Origin: E44-bin32 sp034430595
GTDB lineage: Bacteria > Chloroflexota > Anaerolineae > Anaerolineales > E44-bin32
Length of the DNA: 64,000 bases
Reading direction: 5' to 3'
Assembly (NCBI GenBank): GCA_034430595.1
Contig: DAOUEL010000012.1
Location: 1-64,000 of the forward strand
In this document: one piece after another, positions 1 through 10,413 of the stretch
Position numbering within the stretch: the first letter of the stretch is position 1
How the letters are laid out: each line of letters begins with the position of its first letter
Notes under the pieces: model-generated
The model's input: only the letters and a program-made list of their open reading frames with translations
Databases searched by the model: none
What the model was told of the DNA's origin: nothing
Position numbers and translations under genes: made by a program

Positions 1-2
1 GT

Positions 3-242
3 ACCGTGCTCAAAATCCCCGGTGTGCCCGTTCAACCCACAAAAGAGCCGGCACCGATCGTGACCACGACCGGAACTCCCGGGACCGCCGTACCCAGCGG
101 CACGGTGCACATCGTGCAGCCTGGTGAGTGGATCTGGCAGATCGCTCGATTGTATGGTGTTGACCCGCAGGAGATCATCGATCTCAACGGTCTGACTTCA
201 CCGGCGACTATTTATCCTGGTCAGGAATTGCTCATCCCCTGA
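3..242 (+). CDS. LysM-domain protein, C-terminal part (5' end outside window)
   Basis: The reading frame is open from the first bases of the window, so this is the C-terminus of a larger protein and the GTG at 6 is unlikely to be the true start. The visible part begins with a Pro/Thr/Gly-rich linker (about residues 1-32). A single LysM domain follows to the end (HIVQPGEWIWQIARLYGV, then IIDLNGL and IYPGQELLIP). LysM domains bind N-acetylglucosamine polymers such as peptidoglycan, so the protein is probably surface-bound or secreted. What precedes the linker cannot be seen. A strong hairpin terminator follows 22 bases after the stop. Confidence 0.85.
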   Translation, partial: TVLKIPGVPVQPTKEPAPIVTTTGTPGTAVPSGTVHIVQPGEWIWQIARLYGVDPQEIIDLNGLTSPATIYPGQELLIP

Positions 243-264
243 TCGGAAGGGCAAGTCAACATTT

Positions 265-295
265 ACAGGGCGACCTTCCGGTCGCCCTGTTTTTA
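265..295 (+). terminator. Rho-independent terminator after the LysM gene
   Basis: A perfect 11-bp stem (265-275 with 280-290) closed by a TTCC tetraloop is followed by five T. It separates the LysM gene from the NUDIX gene that starts at 309. Confidence 0.9.
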
Positions 296-308
296 TCAAG
301 GATAAAAG

Positions 309-860
309 ATGGGATATCCGATAGTTCGATCCACAACCGCTTTTGAAGGCCGGGTCTTCAACGTGCGCCGGGATACTGTTCAATCACCCGATGGACGGCA
401 ATTCCAGATCGACGTCGTCGAGCACGGAGGTGCGGTGGCGATGATTCCGCTTGAGCCGGACCATTCGATCTGGTTTGTTCGCCAGTACCGCCACCCGATC
501 GGCGAAGTGCTGCTCGAACTTCCGGCAGGGACGCTGAACCCCGGCGAGGACCCGGAGCTGGCAGCGGCGCGCGAGTGCCGGGAGGAAATCGGCCTGGCTC
601 CAGCCGAACTGATCCACCTGGGAGAGACCTATCTCGCCCCGGGATATTCCTCCGAGTACCTGCATTATTTTCTCGCCCGCCACCTGACCTCTTCGCCGCT
701 TCCGCAGGACGAAGACGAGGATCTGCAGGTCGAAAAGATAAGTTGGGACAGTGCCTGGCAGATGCTGGCCCGTGGGGAACTGCACGACGCGAAGACGGTC
801 GTGGGCCTGAGCCTAGCCCGGAGCTGGCTGGAGGGCCTGGAATCCCTACCGGGAAGCTGA
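309..860 (+). CDS. NUDIX hydrolase, ADP-ribose pyrophosphatase-like
   Basis: The 183-residue protein carries a complete Nudix box (G-x5-E-x7-RE-x2-EE-x-G) in the segment beginning GTLNPGEDPE; this binds the divalent metals that hydrolyse nucleoside diphosphates linked to another moiety. The length and the segments VVEHGGAVAMIPL and WFVRQYRHP, before the box, are typical of ADP-ribose/ADP-sugar pyrophosphatases (NudF/YqkG group). The exact substrate is inferred. The ATG at 309 has an AAGG element at 298-301. The gene appears monocistronic, lying between the terminator at 265-295 and the rplS promoter. Confidence 0.85.
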   Translation: MGYPIVRSTTAFEGRVFNVRRDTVQSPDGRQFQIDVVEHGGAVAMIPLEPDHSIWFVRQYRHPIGEVLLELPAGTLNPGEDPELAAARECREEIGLAPAELIHLGETYLAPGYSSEYLHYFLARHLTSSPLPQDEDEDLQVEKISWDSAWQMLARGELHDAKTVVGLSLARSWLEGLESLPGS

Positions 861-874
861 CTTTAACACTTCTC

Positions 875-904
875 TGGACGGTGTGAAACGTCCTGTGGTA
901 TACT
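875..904 (+). promoter_or_regulatory. Candidate promoter of rplS
   Basis: TGGACG (875-880) and TATACT (899-904) are separated by 18 bp, and a TG precedes the -10 element as in extended -10 promoters. The leader that follows can form two small hairpins (ACCGCCC 914-920 with GGGCGGT 930-936; TGGGT 936-940 with ACCCA 952-956). Ribosomal-protein mRNAs often have structured leaders that bind their product, but autoregulation here is only a possibility. Confidence 0.5.
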
Positions 905-977
905 CTTCGCTCTACCGCCCAGAACGATCGGGCGGTGGGTCATGTGTAGAAACCCAATCAAGAGATGGAAATAAACG

Positions 978-1325
978 ATGAGCGACATGATCAATGCCGT
1001 TAAGGCAAAACCGAACGAGAACATACCCGATCTCAACCCGGGAGATGCCGTCTCGGTCCATTTCCGCATCGCCGAAGGCGATCGGGAACGGGTCCAGGAG
1101 TTTCGGGGGACGGTTATCCGTATTCGACGTGGCGGCAATGACGCAAACATAACCGTACGCCGCACCGCCTCCCATGGCATCGGTGTTGAACGCACATTCC
1201 CGATCCATTCACCGCGGGTCGAGAAGATTGAAGTCCAACGGCGGGCAACCGTCCGGCGCTCCAGGCTGTACTACCTGCGCGGGCGCACCGGAAAGCGAGC
1301 GCGCCTGAAGGAACGCCGCGACTAA
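978..1325 (+). CDS. rplS: 50S ribosomal protein L19
   Basis: The 115-residue protein is full length for L19, a component of the large ribosomal subunit at the 30S-50S interface. Family signatures are present in order: PGDAVSVHFRIAEGDRERVQ, FRGTVIRIR, the GIGVERTFPIHSP segment and the C-terminal YYLRGRTGKRARLKE tail. It starts at ATG 978 after a purine-rich AGAGATGG stretch. In many bacteria rplS sits in an operon with rpsP, rimM and trmD; here it is alone, with its own promoter-like sequence upstream and a hairpin terminator downstream. Confidence 0.98.
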   Translation: MSDMINAVKAKPNENIPDLNPGDAVSVHFRIAEGDRERVQEFRGTVIRIRRGGNDANITVRRTASHGIGVERTFPIHSPRVEKIEVQRRATVRRSRLYYLRGRTGKRARLKERRD

Positions 1326-1341
1326 AACTCAGGATCACATC

Positions 1342-1369
1342 GAGCAGCGCCGGGCGCTGCTCTTTTCTT
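1342..1369 (+). terminator. Rho-independent terminator after rplS
   Basis: A perfect 9-bp stem (1342-1350 with 1354-1362) with a 3-base loop is followed by TTTTCTT. Confidence 0.92.
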
Positions 1370-1392
1370 CTCCCTGGCGTACGTTTCCACAA

Positions 1393-1405
1393 CACGAAAT
1401 TCGTG
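1393..1405. repeat. Short inverted repeat upstream of murI
   Basis: Six-base perfect arms, CACGAA and TTCGTG, around a single A lie about 65 bp before the murI start. It could be a small operator or chance; there is no second copy nearby. Confidence 0.25.
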
Positions 1406-1469
1406 CATAAACCAGACTCTTACGTTTTAATAAGCGTGAAATATCCGACCAACAAAGAGGGTCATCACC

Positions 1470-2324
1470 GTGAACAAAGCCAGCCAAAACACCAGCATCA
1501 ACGATCGCCCGCTCGGCGTCTTCGATTCGGGCGTAGGCGGGCTTTCTATTTTGCGTGAGATTCAGCGCCAGCTGCCGCACGAGGCTGTGCTCTACCTGGC
1601 CGACCAGGCTAATGTGCCGTATGGCCCACAGGCGCTAGACGTCGTGCGCAGCTACTCACACGGAATTACAAAGTACCTGGTCGAACGCGGTGCCAAGCTG
1701 ATCGTCGTAGCCTGCAATACGGCCTCGGCCGCTTCGCTTCAGAGTCTGCGGGCAGCTTTCCCCCGGATTCCCTTTGTCGGCATGGAGCCGGCCGTCAAGC
1801 CTGCCGCTGAGGTGACACGCAGCAAGGTCGTTGGCGTCCTGGCGACGACCGCTACATTCCAGGGCGAACTGTATGCATCGGTCGTAGAACGTTTCACCGA
1901 GGGAGTTCGAGTGCTGCCCAGCACGGTTCCTGGGCTGGTCGAGCAAATTGAAGCCGGAGATCTTGAGGGTGAGAAGACGCGCTCCATCCTCGAGAATGCG
2001 ATCGCTCCACTTCTGGATCAAGGTGCAGATACGCTCGTCCTGGCCTGCACCCATTACCCCTTTGTCATTCCCCTTATTCGTACGATTACCGGCCCCTCGA
2101 TCCAGGTGATCGATCCCTCACCTGCCATCGCCCGCCAGGTGGCCAGGCTGCTGGACCAGCACAACCTGACGGCGGTGTCAGGCCAGCAGGGCGCGAATAC
2201 CTACTACACAAGTGGGGACGCTGATGGGCTTCAGCGGCAATTGAAAGCCTTTCATATGAGCCCCGGAGCAGCAATCCCGCTGCGCTGGTCCGGGGGAGGT
2301 TTGACGGCCGAAAGCGGCACATGA
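1470..2324 (+). CDS. murI: Glutamate racemase
   Basis: This 284-residue enzyme interconverts L- and D-glutamate and so supplies D-Glu for peptidoglycan. The signature DSGVGGLS is near the N-terminus. The two catalytic cysteines that act as opposing acid/base residues are present at Cys82 (ACNTASA) and Cys193 (ACTHYPF). Length is normal for MurI. Translation starts at GTG 1470, preceded by AGAGGG. The gene is transcribed toward gyrA, and a symmetrical hairpin separates the convergent pair. Presence of murI fits a peptidoglycan-containing cell. Confidence 0.95.
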   Translation: MNKASQNTSINDRPLGVFDSGVGGLSILREIQRQLPHEAVLYLADQANVPYGPQALDVVRSYSHGITKYLVERGAKLIVVACNTASAASLQSLRAAFPRIPFVGMEPAVKPAAEVTRSKVVGVLATTATFQGELYASVVERFTEGVRVLPSTVPGLVEQIEAGDLEGEKTRSILENAIAPLLDQGADTLVLACTHYPFVIPLIRTITGPSIQVIDPSPAIARQVARLLDQHNLTAVSGQQGANTYYTSGDADGLQRQLKAFHMSPGAAIPLRWSGGGLTAESGT

Positions 2325-2353
2325 TATCGAACGGGGATACGGTTTCTTCAAGA

Positions 2354-2383
2354 GAAGAGCAGGGCGAGTTCGCCCTGCTCTTC
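2354..2383. terminator. Bidirectional terminator hairpin between murI and gyrA
   Basis: A perfect 14-bp stem (2354-2367 with 2370-2383) lies between the convergent murI and gyrA genes. T-tracts are weak on both sides, so termination strength is uncertain, but the position and symmetry fit a shared terminator. Confidence 0.75.
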
Positions 2384-2412
2384 GTTAATCGAGCTTGGAG
2401 ACACCCGTTTTT

Positions 2413-4887
<2,475 letters not shown>

Positions 4888-4920
4888 GTTTTTCCGGTCT
4901 CTCACTGCGGGTTAGAGGTC

Positions 4921-4942
4921 GAAAACCCGCCAGCGGCGGGTT
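4921..4942 (-). terminator. Terminator-like hairpin between the LCP-like gene and gyrA
   Basis: On the minus strand an 8-bp stem (4935-4942 with 4924-4931) with a 3-base loop runs into TTTTC. It may terminate the upstream LCP-like gene. However, it lies downstream of a TATAAT at 4951-4956, so it could also act as an attenuator in the gyrA leader. Confidence 0.6.
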
Positions 4943-4950
4943 GCCAATTA

Positions 4951-4956
4951 ATTATA
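4951..4956 (-). promoter_or_regulatory. Candidate -10 element upstream of gyrA
   Basis: A perfect TATAAT occurs on the minus strand 63 bp before the gyrA ATG. I see no good -35 at 16-18 bp spacing. Confidence 0.35.
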
Positions 4957-5030
4957 CCGCGCCGGTCAGATTCGGGACAGCGCCCGGGAACCTGCCAGGA
5001 GCGATTAACTACCTGCTGTTGAAGCTTCGG

Positions 5031-5813
5031 TCAGGGGATGGGAGCCAGGACGACGTTGATTTCAACCTGATCGCTGTGCAGCGGCAGGACATGGGAGAGC
5101 AGCACAGCCAGCTGTGCTTCGTGGATCGAGATGCGGGCATGCTCGGGGACGAGGTCAAGCAGCGGGCCCAGGTCCGGGTTGGCCGGCAGTTTCGCCCCCT
5201 GTGGCAGCAAGCCCTGCAGTATGTTTGCCTGCAGGTTGATCAAGCCGACGGGATCACCGGCAAACACGGTATGAAGCGCCAACACCTGGTCGCCATTCAG
5301 GATCTGATCCTCGAGCGGCAGCCCGAGATCCTTACCCAAAGGCAGGCCACCTACATAATCCACCAGCGCGGCGAACGCGGTTTCATCCATTACAGAAACG
5401 GTATCAATCTGTACTCGCAGCGCACGCTCCAGCGCTTCCATGAACGGCGGGGCGACGCCGTCTTCGGAGGTCCAGGCGAAGAAGGATTCAAGCGTTACGT
5501 TTGCGCCTGGAACCAGGTCCAGGTTGGACGGGACACCGGTCAGGACGACGTGCGTATCCGGGGGGTTTATCGTCAACAGCCAGATCGCACGCAGCGTCGG
5601 GTCAGGGCTGTCCAAACGGTCGACACCGAGCAGCAAGATTGTCGTTCGCGTCTCGCGATTGGACTCGATCCAGCGCGGACCGCCCTCAGGGAAGATGTTC
5701 AGAATCGAGGTCAGCGGTGAGGCGGTGCCCTGCTCACCAAGCAGGACGGTCGCCATGCCGATACAGAAGCAGACCGAGACCAGCACCAGAATGATCGCCG
5801 GCCGCGATTTCAC
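5031..5813 (-). CDS. Degenerate LytR-CpsA-Psr (LCP)-like membrane protein
   Basis: The 260-residue protein has one N-terminal membrane segment (about residues 5-25) and an extracellular domain. Its order of motifs resembles LCP phosphotransferases, which attach polymers to the cell wall: TTILLLGVDR, then LTINPPDTHVVLTGVPSN, then DYVGGLPL and NGDQVLALHTVF near the C-terminus. In LCP enzymes the second segment normally carries RSDT and IPRD with catalytic arginines and an aspartate. Here the corresponding stretches read DPTLRAIWLL and GVPSN, so the catalytic set looks lost. It starts at GTG 5813. A scaffolding or ligand-binding role is possible; LCP membership is inferred. Confidence 0.6.
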   Translation of the reverse strand: MKSRPAIILVLVSVCFCIGMATVLLGEQGTASPLTSILNIFPEGGPRWIESNRETRTTILLLGVDRLDSPDPTLRAIWLLTINPPDTHVVLTGVPSNLDLVPGANVTLESFFAWTSEDGVAPPFMEALERALRVQIDTVSVMDETAFAALVDYVGGLPLGKDLGLPLEDQILNGDQVLALHTVFAGDPVGLINLQANILQGLLPQGAKLPANPDLGPLLDLVPEHARISIHEAQLAVLLSHVLPLHSDQVEINVVLAPIP

Positions 5814-6022
5814 CTGTTCACCCGACTCTTGCCACCCATTGTTCGGTTATGCCCCGCTTTAAGAAGCATTGGTGACTGCGAGTTGAGGTCGAGAAACCAG
5901 AGTGCTGAGCACCTGATCCCTGATCCTTCTACGGTTCATCATCCTGACCATTATACATACAGCCAGCGCGCTCCGATATGAGAATTAATCGCCGGGTCGG
6001 ATGGGCACTCGTGCATGCCAGT

Positions 6023-6051
6023 TTGACGCGCCCGGGCAACGGTGCTAAAAA
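6023..6051 (+). promoter_or_regulatory. Candidate promoter of the penicillin acylase gene
   Basis: TTGACG (6023-6028) and TAAAAA (6046-6051) are spaced 17 bp, with TGC directly before the -10 element. It lies in the 265-bp gap between the divergent LCP-like and acylase genes, in which I see nothing else definite. Confidence 0.55.
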
Positions 6052-6078
6052 TCGAGCCATCCGCCGCAGGAGGCCGCC

Positions 6079-8508
6079 GTGTCCCATCGAAGAGCTCGGA
6101 CCCTAATCATTATCCTTTCAATCATCCTTGTACTCGCGATCGTGATCGGTGTCGGAGGTCTGTACATCGTCCGCCGGTCCTTCCCACAAACTGATGGAAC
6201 GCTCCAGCTTCCGGGGCTGCAGGCTCAGGTCGAAGTGTTCCGCGATTCCTATGGCGTGCCGCACATCTATGCCTCCAATCCGCATGATCTCTTCATGGCT
6301 CAGGGCTATGTGCATGCCCAGGATCGCTTCTGGCAGATGGAGTTTTGGCGCCGAATCGGTGCAGGCCGCCTCTCGGAAATCCTCGGTCCTAGCGCACTGG
6401 ATCAGGATCGATTCATCCGCACCGTGGGCTGGTACCGTGCCGCGCAAGAGGATCTCGATCAACTCAGCGAATCTGAACTGGCGTTGCTGCAAGCTTATGC
6501 TGACGGCGTGACCGCCTATATCGACTCCCACCGCGGCAAACTGGGGCTCGAGTTCACAGTTCTCGGCCTAACAGGGGTGAAATTCGATCCCGAGCCGTGG
6601 ACACCGGTCAACACCTTGAGCTGGGCGAAGGTCATGGCCTGGGATCTGGGTGGCAACCGCAGTGCCGAACTGCTGCGGGCGAACATCATCGCCCGCCTCG
6701 GGCAACCAGCGCTCGAGGAGCTGATGCCAGGTTACCCACCGGATTACCCAATTATCGTCTCAGGTGCGTTGAACGAGGCCACGCTGGCTGCAGTCCCCGA
6801 AGATGCCTTCGATATGCACGCCTTTGGAATAGGCAAGGATCTCGGCAGCAACAACTGGGTCATCAGCGGTGAACACACCGAAAGCGGCAAGCCAATCCTG
6901 GCTAACGATCCCCATCTCGGAATTCAGATGCCTTCCATCTGGTACGAAGCCGGCCTGCACTGCGACCCGGTTGGCGCCGATTGCCCTTACAACGTGGTCG
7001 GTGCAACCTTCGCCGGCGTGCCGGGTGTGATCATCGGTCACAATGAGAACGTCGCCTGGGGTGTAACCAACCTCGGTCCTGACGTCCAGGACCTGTTCAT
7101 CGAAAATATCAACCCGGAGAATCCGGATCAATATGAATTCCGCAACCGCTGGGAAGACATGCAGATCATCGAGGAGCAAATTGCGGTTGCCGGCCAGGAT
7201 GAACCGGAGGTAGTACGTGTGCGCGTCACGCGCCACGGCCCGATTATCAACGATGTGATTGGCGGTGTCGAGGAAGGCTGGTCCTTCGGCTGGCAGCCGC
7301 TGGCGCTCTCCTGGACTGCACTCCAGCCGGGCACGACTATCAAGAGCGTGCTCATGCTCGATCGGTCATCCTCCTGGGACGAGTTCCGCGAAGCCTTGCG
7401 CTACTGGGATACCCCCAGCCAGAACTTCGTCTATGCAGATGTCGAGGGCAACATCGGGTACCAGGCGCCCGGCCGCATTCCCATTCGCGGCCAGGGAGAT
7501 GGGACTCTCCCGGTCCCGGGATGGAGCGGGACGTACGAGTGGATTGGTTATATCGATTTCGATGATCTGCCGCGTTCATTCAATCCGGCCAAGGGCTACA
7601 TCGCCACCGCCAACAACGCCGTTGTCGGTCCGGATTATCCCTACTTCCTCTCCGCTGATTGGGATCCGGGCTATCGCGTCCGCCGCATCGTCGAGCTGAT
7701 CGAAGCCAAGGATGTGCTCTCGGTGGCGGATGTCCAGGCCATCCAGGGCGACGATAAGCCGCTCTGGGCTCAGGACATCCTGCCGGCGATTCTTGCCCTC
7801 GCACCGAGCGAACCGGAGCAAGCACAGGCGCTGGATATGCTGCGCAACTGGGATGGGCAGGCGACGCGTGACAGCGCGCCGGCAACGCTCTTTGAAGCGC
7901 TGCGCGGCCATCTCCTCACGCGCGTCTTCGAAGACGAAGCCGGCGAACAGCTGCTCGAGCGCGGCTGGGGCGATTTCCTGGTTTCACTCGAAACGCTCCT
8001 ATACCAGCCCGATTCGCACTGGTTTGACGACATCCGTACGCCGGAGATCGAAACCATGCAGCAGACCACCTTGCTCGCCCTGCAGGATGCAATCGACGAA
8101 CTAACCGATAGCCTGGGTAAGGATATGGCCAGCTGGCGCTGGGGCGACCTGCATACGGCGACTTTCGAGAACCAGAGCCTGGGTCAGAGCGGAATCGGTC
8201 CGATCGAAGCCATCTTCAACCGCGGCCCGGTCGAGGTCGACGGCACAATCGCTACCGTCAACAACACTGGCTACAGCCTGAACGAGCCTTATGCCGAGAC
8301 CACGGTGCCCTCTGTTCGCCATATCATCGACCTGCAGTATTTCGAGCAATCGCTCTCGATGCACACGACCGGCCAGTCCGGCCATCCATACAACGTGCAT
8401 TATGACGACATGATCGACCCATGGCGCAATATCGAATACCACACGATGTTATGGACGCGCGGGCAGGTCGAGGCAGCAGCGGAGGCCCACCTCACCCTGA
8501 CGCCGTAA
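6079..8508 (+). CDS. Penicillin acylase family N-terminal nucleophile hydrolase (S45)
   Basis: The 809-residue precursor has an N-terminal membrane/signal segment (about residues 9-30). It belongs to the Ntn-hydrolase family S45, whose members cleave amides of beta-lactams, acyl-homoserine lactones or similar compounds. The autocatalytic site is visible as G-SNNWVISG, where Ser257 becomes the N-terminal nucleophile of the beta chain. The downstream segments NDPHLGIQMPSIWYE, GVPGVIIGHNENVAWG and GPDVQDLF are family hallmarks. The substrate cannot be told from sequence. The GTG start at 6079 has AGGAGG at 6068-6073. It appears to be a single-gene transcript with its own promoter and terminator. 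Confidence 0.93.
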   Translation: MSHRRARTLIIILSIILVLAIVIGVGGLYIVRRSFPQTDGTLQLPGLQAQVEVFRDSYGVPHIYASNPHDLFMAQGYVHAQDRFWQMEFWRRIGAGRLSEILGPSALDQDRFIRTVGWYRAAQEDLDQLSESELALLQAYADGVTAYIDSHRGKLGLEFTVLGLTGVKFDPEPWTPVNTLSWAKVMAWDLGGNRSAELLRANIIARLGQPALEELMPGYPPDYPIIVSGALNEATLAAVPEDAFDMHAFGIGKDLGSNNWVISGEHTESGKPILANDPHLGIQMPSIWYEAGLHCDPVGADCPYNVVGATFAGVPGVIIGHNENVAWGVTNLGPDVQDLFIENINPENPDQYEFRNRWEDMQIIEEQIAVAGQDEPEVVRVRVTRHGPIINDVIGGVEEGWSFGWQPLALSWTALQPGTTIKSVLMLDRSSSWDEFREALRYWDTPSQNFVYADVEGNIGYQAPGRIPIRGQGDGTLPVPGWSGTYEWIGYIDFDDLPRSFNPAKGYIATANNAVVGPDYPYFLSADWDPGYRVRRIVELIEAKDVLSVADVQAIQGDDKPLWAQDILPAILALAPSEPEQAQALDMLRNWDGQATRDSAPATLFEALRGHLLTRVFEDEAGEQLLERGWGDFLVSLETLLYQPDSHWFDDIRTPEIETMQQTTLLALQDAIDELTDSLGKDMASWRWGDLHTATFENQSLGQSGIGPIEAIFNRGPVEVDGTIATVNNTGYSLNEPYAETTVPSVRHIIDLQYFEQSLSMHTTGQSGHPYNVHYDDMIDPWRNIEYHTMLWTRGQVEAAAEAHLTLTP

Positions 8509-8526
8509 TTGTGCTACATAGCCATG

Positions 8527-8563
8527 GTAACGGGCCACCGCGCAGGTCGGCCCGTTACTGTTT
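8527..8563 (+). terminator. Terminator after the penicillin acylase gene
   Basis: A perfect 10-bp stem (8527-8536 with 8549-8558), with an ACC/GGT extension inside the loop, is followed by TGTTT. Confidence 0.8.
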
Positions 8564-8695
8564 AAAAGGGCCACCACCTCGTGCTCCTGCCCCGATGGCT
8601 TGGTCAGGAATCGGAAAGGGCACGGCGCCGCCGTGCCCCTGCGCTGATCAACAGCTCAACGTTGGGTATCTACAGGTGAAATGGAATGATAAGAC

Positions 8696-8914
8696 TTAGA
8701 AAATAAACACCTTGCCGGTGACCATCAGGCACATCAAACCCAGGATGACCACGGTCCCCAGCAGCAGGAGCGAGAGGATGAAGCGTTGACCGGACGTCAA
8801 CCCCAGGAAATTTCCTCGTGGTTCGCGCGTTTCCTGCACCTCGAAGGGTATTTCCTTCGCTGCTTCTTCAAAGGGTTCTTCACCGTCGGAAAGACGTCTC
8901 AGGTTGTCAAACAC
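8696..8914 (-). CDS. Small membrane protein of unknown function
   Basis: The 72-residue protein has an acidic cytoplasmic N-terminal half (DGEEPFEEAAKEIPFEV) and one C-terminal membrane helix (about residues 44-66). I do not recognise a family. It is judged real because the GTG start at 8914 follows a near-perfect GGGAGGTGG ribosome-binding site and the helix is well formed. It sits upstream of and opposite to the penicillin acylase end. Nothing in the sequence indicates its role. Confidence 0.65.
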   Translation of the reverse strand: MFDNLRRLSDGEEPFEEAAKEIPFEVQETREPRGNFLGLTSGQRFILSLLLLGTVVILGLMCLMVTGKVFIF

Positions 8915-8991
8915 GTTCCACCTCCCAGCAACGATGTGCTGTCACACCATACCCGCCCAGATATCGGGAAAGAGTATGTGCAGAGTGTATC

Positions 8992-9780
8992 TCAATCATC
9001 ACGATAGTCAACAATCCGCAGGCGGGCGTCTCCACCGATCATCTGCTCTTCACCTGAATGAAGCTGCACCCGCAGCCGACCATCCTCGCTCAAGCCCAGC
9101 ATCCGAGCTACGGTCAGGCCATGCCCTGCATCAATTTCAATTTCCTGACCGAGGTAGGCCAAGTGCTGCTCGATCAAGGGCATCAGCTCATGCCGCGCCA
9201 GGTGCGCGAGCCCGGCAGCCAGCCGTTCGATAATCTCGAGAATCAGCGGCTCGCGTTCAATTGGCCGGTTGAGCCGACCTTCGATACAAGCCGCCGGAAA
9301 ATCAAGCAACTCCTGCGGCGGCAGCGAACCCCGGGAGACATTGACGCCGATTCCAATCACAATGTATTCCAGTTCATCACCCTGCCAGGCTGCCTCGGTC
9401 AGCACTCCGGCGACTTTCCTACCCTCGATGAGCACATCGTTCGGCCATTTGATGAGCGCCACGACCCCGAGCCTGTCCAGCGCCTCAACCACTGCCAGCG
9501 CACCGAGCATATTCACCGCCGCCAGGTCATACTGCCCCAGCGGACCAGGTCGCAGCAGCAAGCTCATCGCGATCGCGCTGCCGGCTGGTGTGAACCAGCG
9601 TCGATTCCCCCGCCCACGTCCTTGCCGCTGCTCATCCCCCAGGACCAGTGCGCCATTTGGCGCTCCATCCTCGGCCAGCTCCCGGCAGAGATCGTTGGTC
9701 GAACCGACCGAATCGTACACATGCAGCGGTTCCCCAAGACCCTGCAGTGGGAGCGCAGTGCGCAGCTTGTTCACTTCCAT
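8992..9780 (-). CDS. birA: Biotin-[acetyl-CoA-carboxylase] ligase, no DNA-binding domain
   Basis: The 262-residue enzyme activates biotin as biotinyl-AMP and transfers it to the lysine of carrier proteins. Visible motifs are SVGSTNDL, the nucleotide-binding RQGRGRGNRRWF, the KWPNDVLI segment and GIGVNV. There is no N-terminal helix-turn-helix, so it is a group I ligase and not a repressor of biotin synthesis. Its expected partner in this window is the biotin carrier at 33729-34226. A TACAAT lies only 9 nt before the ATG on the minus strand and no ribosome-binding site is visible, suggesting a leaderless mRNA. Confidence 0.92.
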   Translation of the reverse strand: MEVNKLRTALPLQGLGEPLHVYDSVGSTNDLCRELAEDGAPNGALVLGDEQRQGRGRGNRRWFTPAGSAIAMSLLLRPGPLGQYDLAAVNMLGALAVVEALDRLGVVALIKWPNDVLIEGRKVAGVLTEAAWQGDELEYIVIGIGVNVSRGSLPPQELLDFPAACIEGRLNRPIEREPLILEIIERLAAGLAHLARHELMPLIEQHLAYLGQEIEIDAGHGLTVARMLGLSEDGRLRVQLHSGEEQMIGGDARLRIVDYRDD

Positions 9781-9789
9781 CGCGGTTCC

Positions 9790-9795
9790 ATTGTA
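9790..9795 (-). promoter_or_regulatory. -10 element of birA (leaderless arrangement)
   Basis: TATA-like TACAAT on the minus strand is 9 nt from the birA ATG at 9780, placing the transcription start within a few bases of the start codon. The -35 is weak. Confidence 0.45.
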
Positions 9796-9849
9796 CCGAT
9801 GAGTGCATGATGCATGCCAGTTGGGTTTCTCTCCACCCGTGATCTCTGC

Positions 9850-9855
9850 TACAAT
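9850..9855 (+). promoter_or_regulatory. -10 element of the HIT gene (near-leaderless arrangement)
   Basis: TACAAT ends 14 nt before the ATG at 9870, and no Shine-Dalgarno lies between. It is divergent from the birA element, so one 70-bp region drives both genes. Confidence 0.45.
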
Positions 9856-9869
9856 CCAACCGGTTGAGC

Positions 9870-10358
9870 ATGAATTATCTTTGGGCTCCCTGGCGCATGA
9901 CCTACATCAAAGAAGGCACACAGGAAGGAGTCTGTCTCTTCTGCGAGCTACAGGCGCAGGAGGATGGACCGGAAAATTTAATCCTCTACCGAGGCGAGCA
10001 TGCGTTCGTCGTTCTCAACCGCTACCCCTACACTAACGGTCACATGATGGTCGTGCCCTACGAACACCACGATACGCTTGATGGATTGAAACCTGAAATA
10101 TTAAACGAAATGATACAGCTCACCAGCGACGCGCTGGCGGTGCTGCGTACAACCTACGCGCCGGATGGATTCAACATCGGTGCCAATATTGGCGAAGCTG
10201 CCGGGGCTGGCGTGAAAGAGCACGTCCATCTCCATGTCCTCCCCCGCTGGAACGGGGACACAAATTTCATGGCCACAACTGCTCAAACCCGCGTCATTCC
10301 TGAAGAGCTGACAGATACCTACCATTTGCTGCGCAAAGGTTGGTTGGAGTTGAAATAA
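9870..10358 (+). CDS. HIT-family nucleotide hydrolase/phosphorylase (Ap4A phosphorylase-like)
   Basis: The 162-residue protein has the histidine-triad motif HVHLHVLPRW, in which the middle histidine is the nucleophile for hydrolysis or phosphorolysis of dinucleoside polyphosphates and AMP conjugates. The N-terminus NYLWAPWRMTYI and the CLFC pair (residues about 24-27) are typical of the bacterial Ap4A-phosphorylase-like branch. ATG 9870 is chosen because it matches the family's start; a TTG two codons earlier is possible. It lies 55 bp upstream of the thiolase gene and could be co-transcribed with it. Confidence 0.9.
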   Translation: MNYLWAPWRMTYIKEGTQEGVCLFCELQAQEDGPENLILYRGEHAFVVLNRYPYTNGHMMVVPYEHHDTLDGLKPEILNEMIQLTSDALAVLRTTYAPDGFNIGANIGEAAGAGVKEHVHLHVLPRWNGDTNFMATTAQTRVIPEELTDTYHLLRKGWLELK

Positions 10359-10413
10359 TCCCCGAGCACAAGCTGCTAGATCCCATTAACTTCAACAGAG
10401 AAAGAGGATGTCC

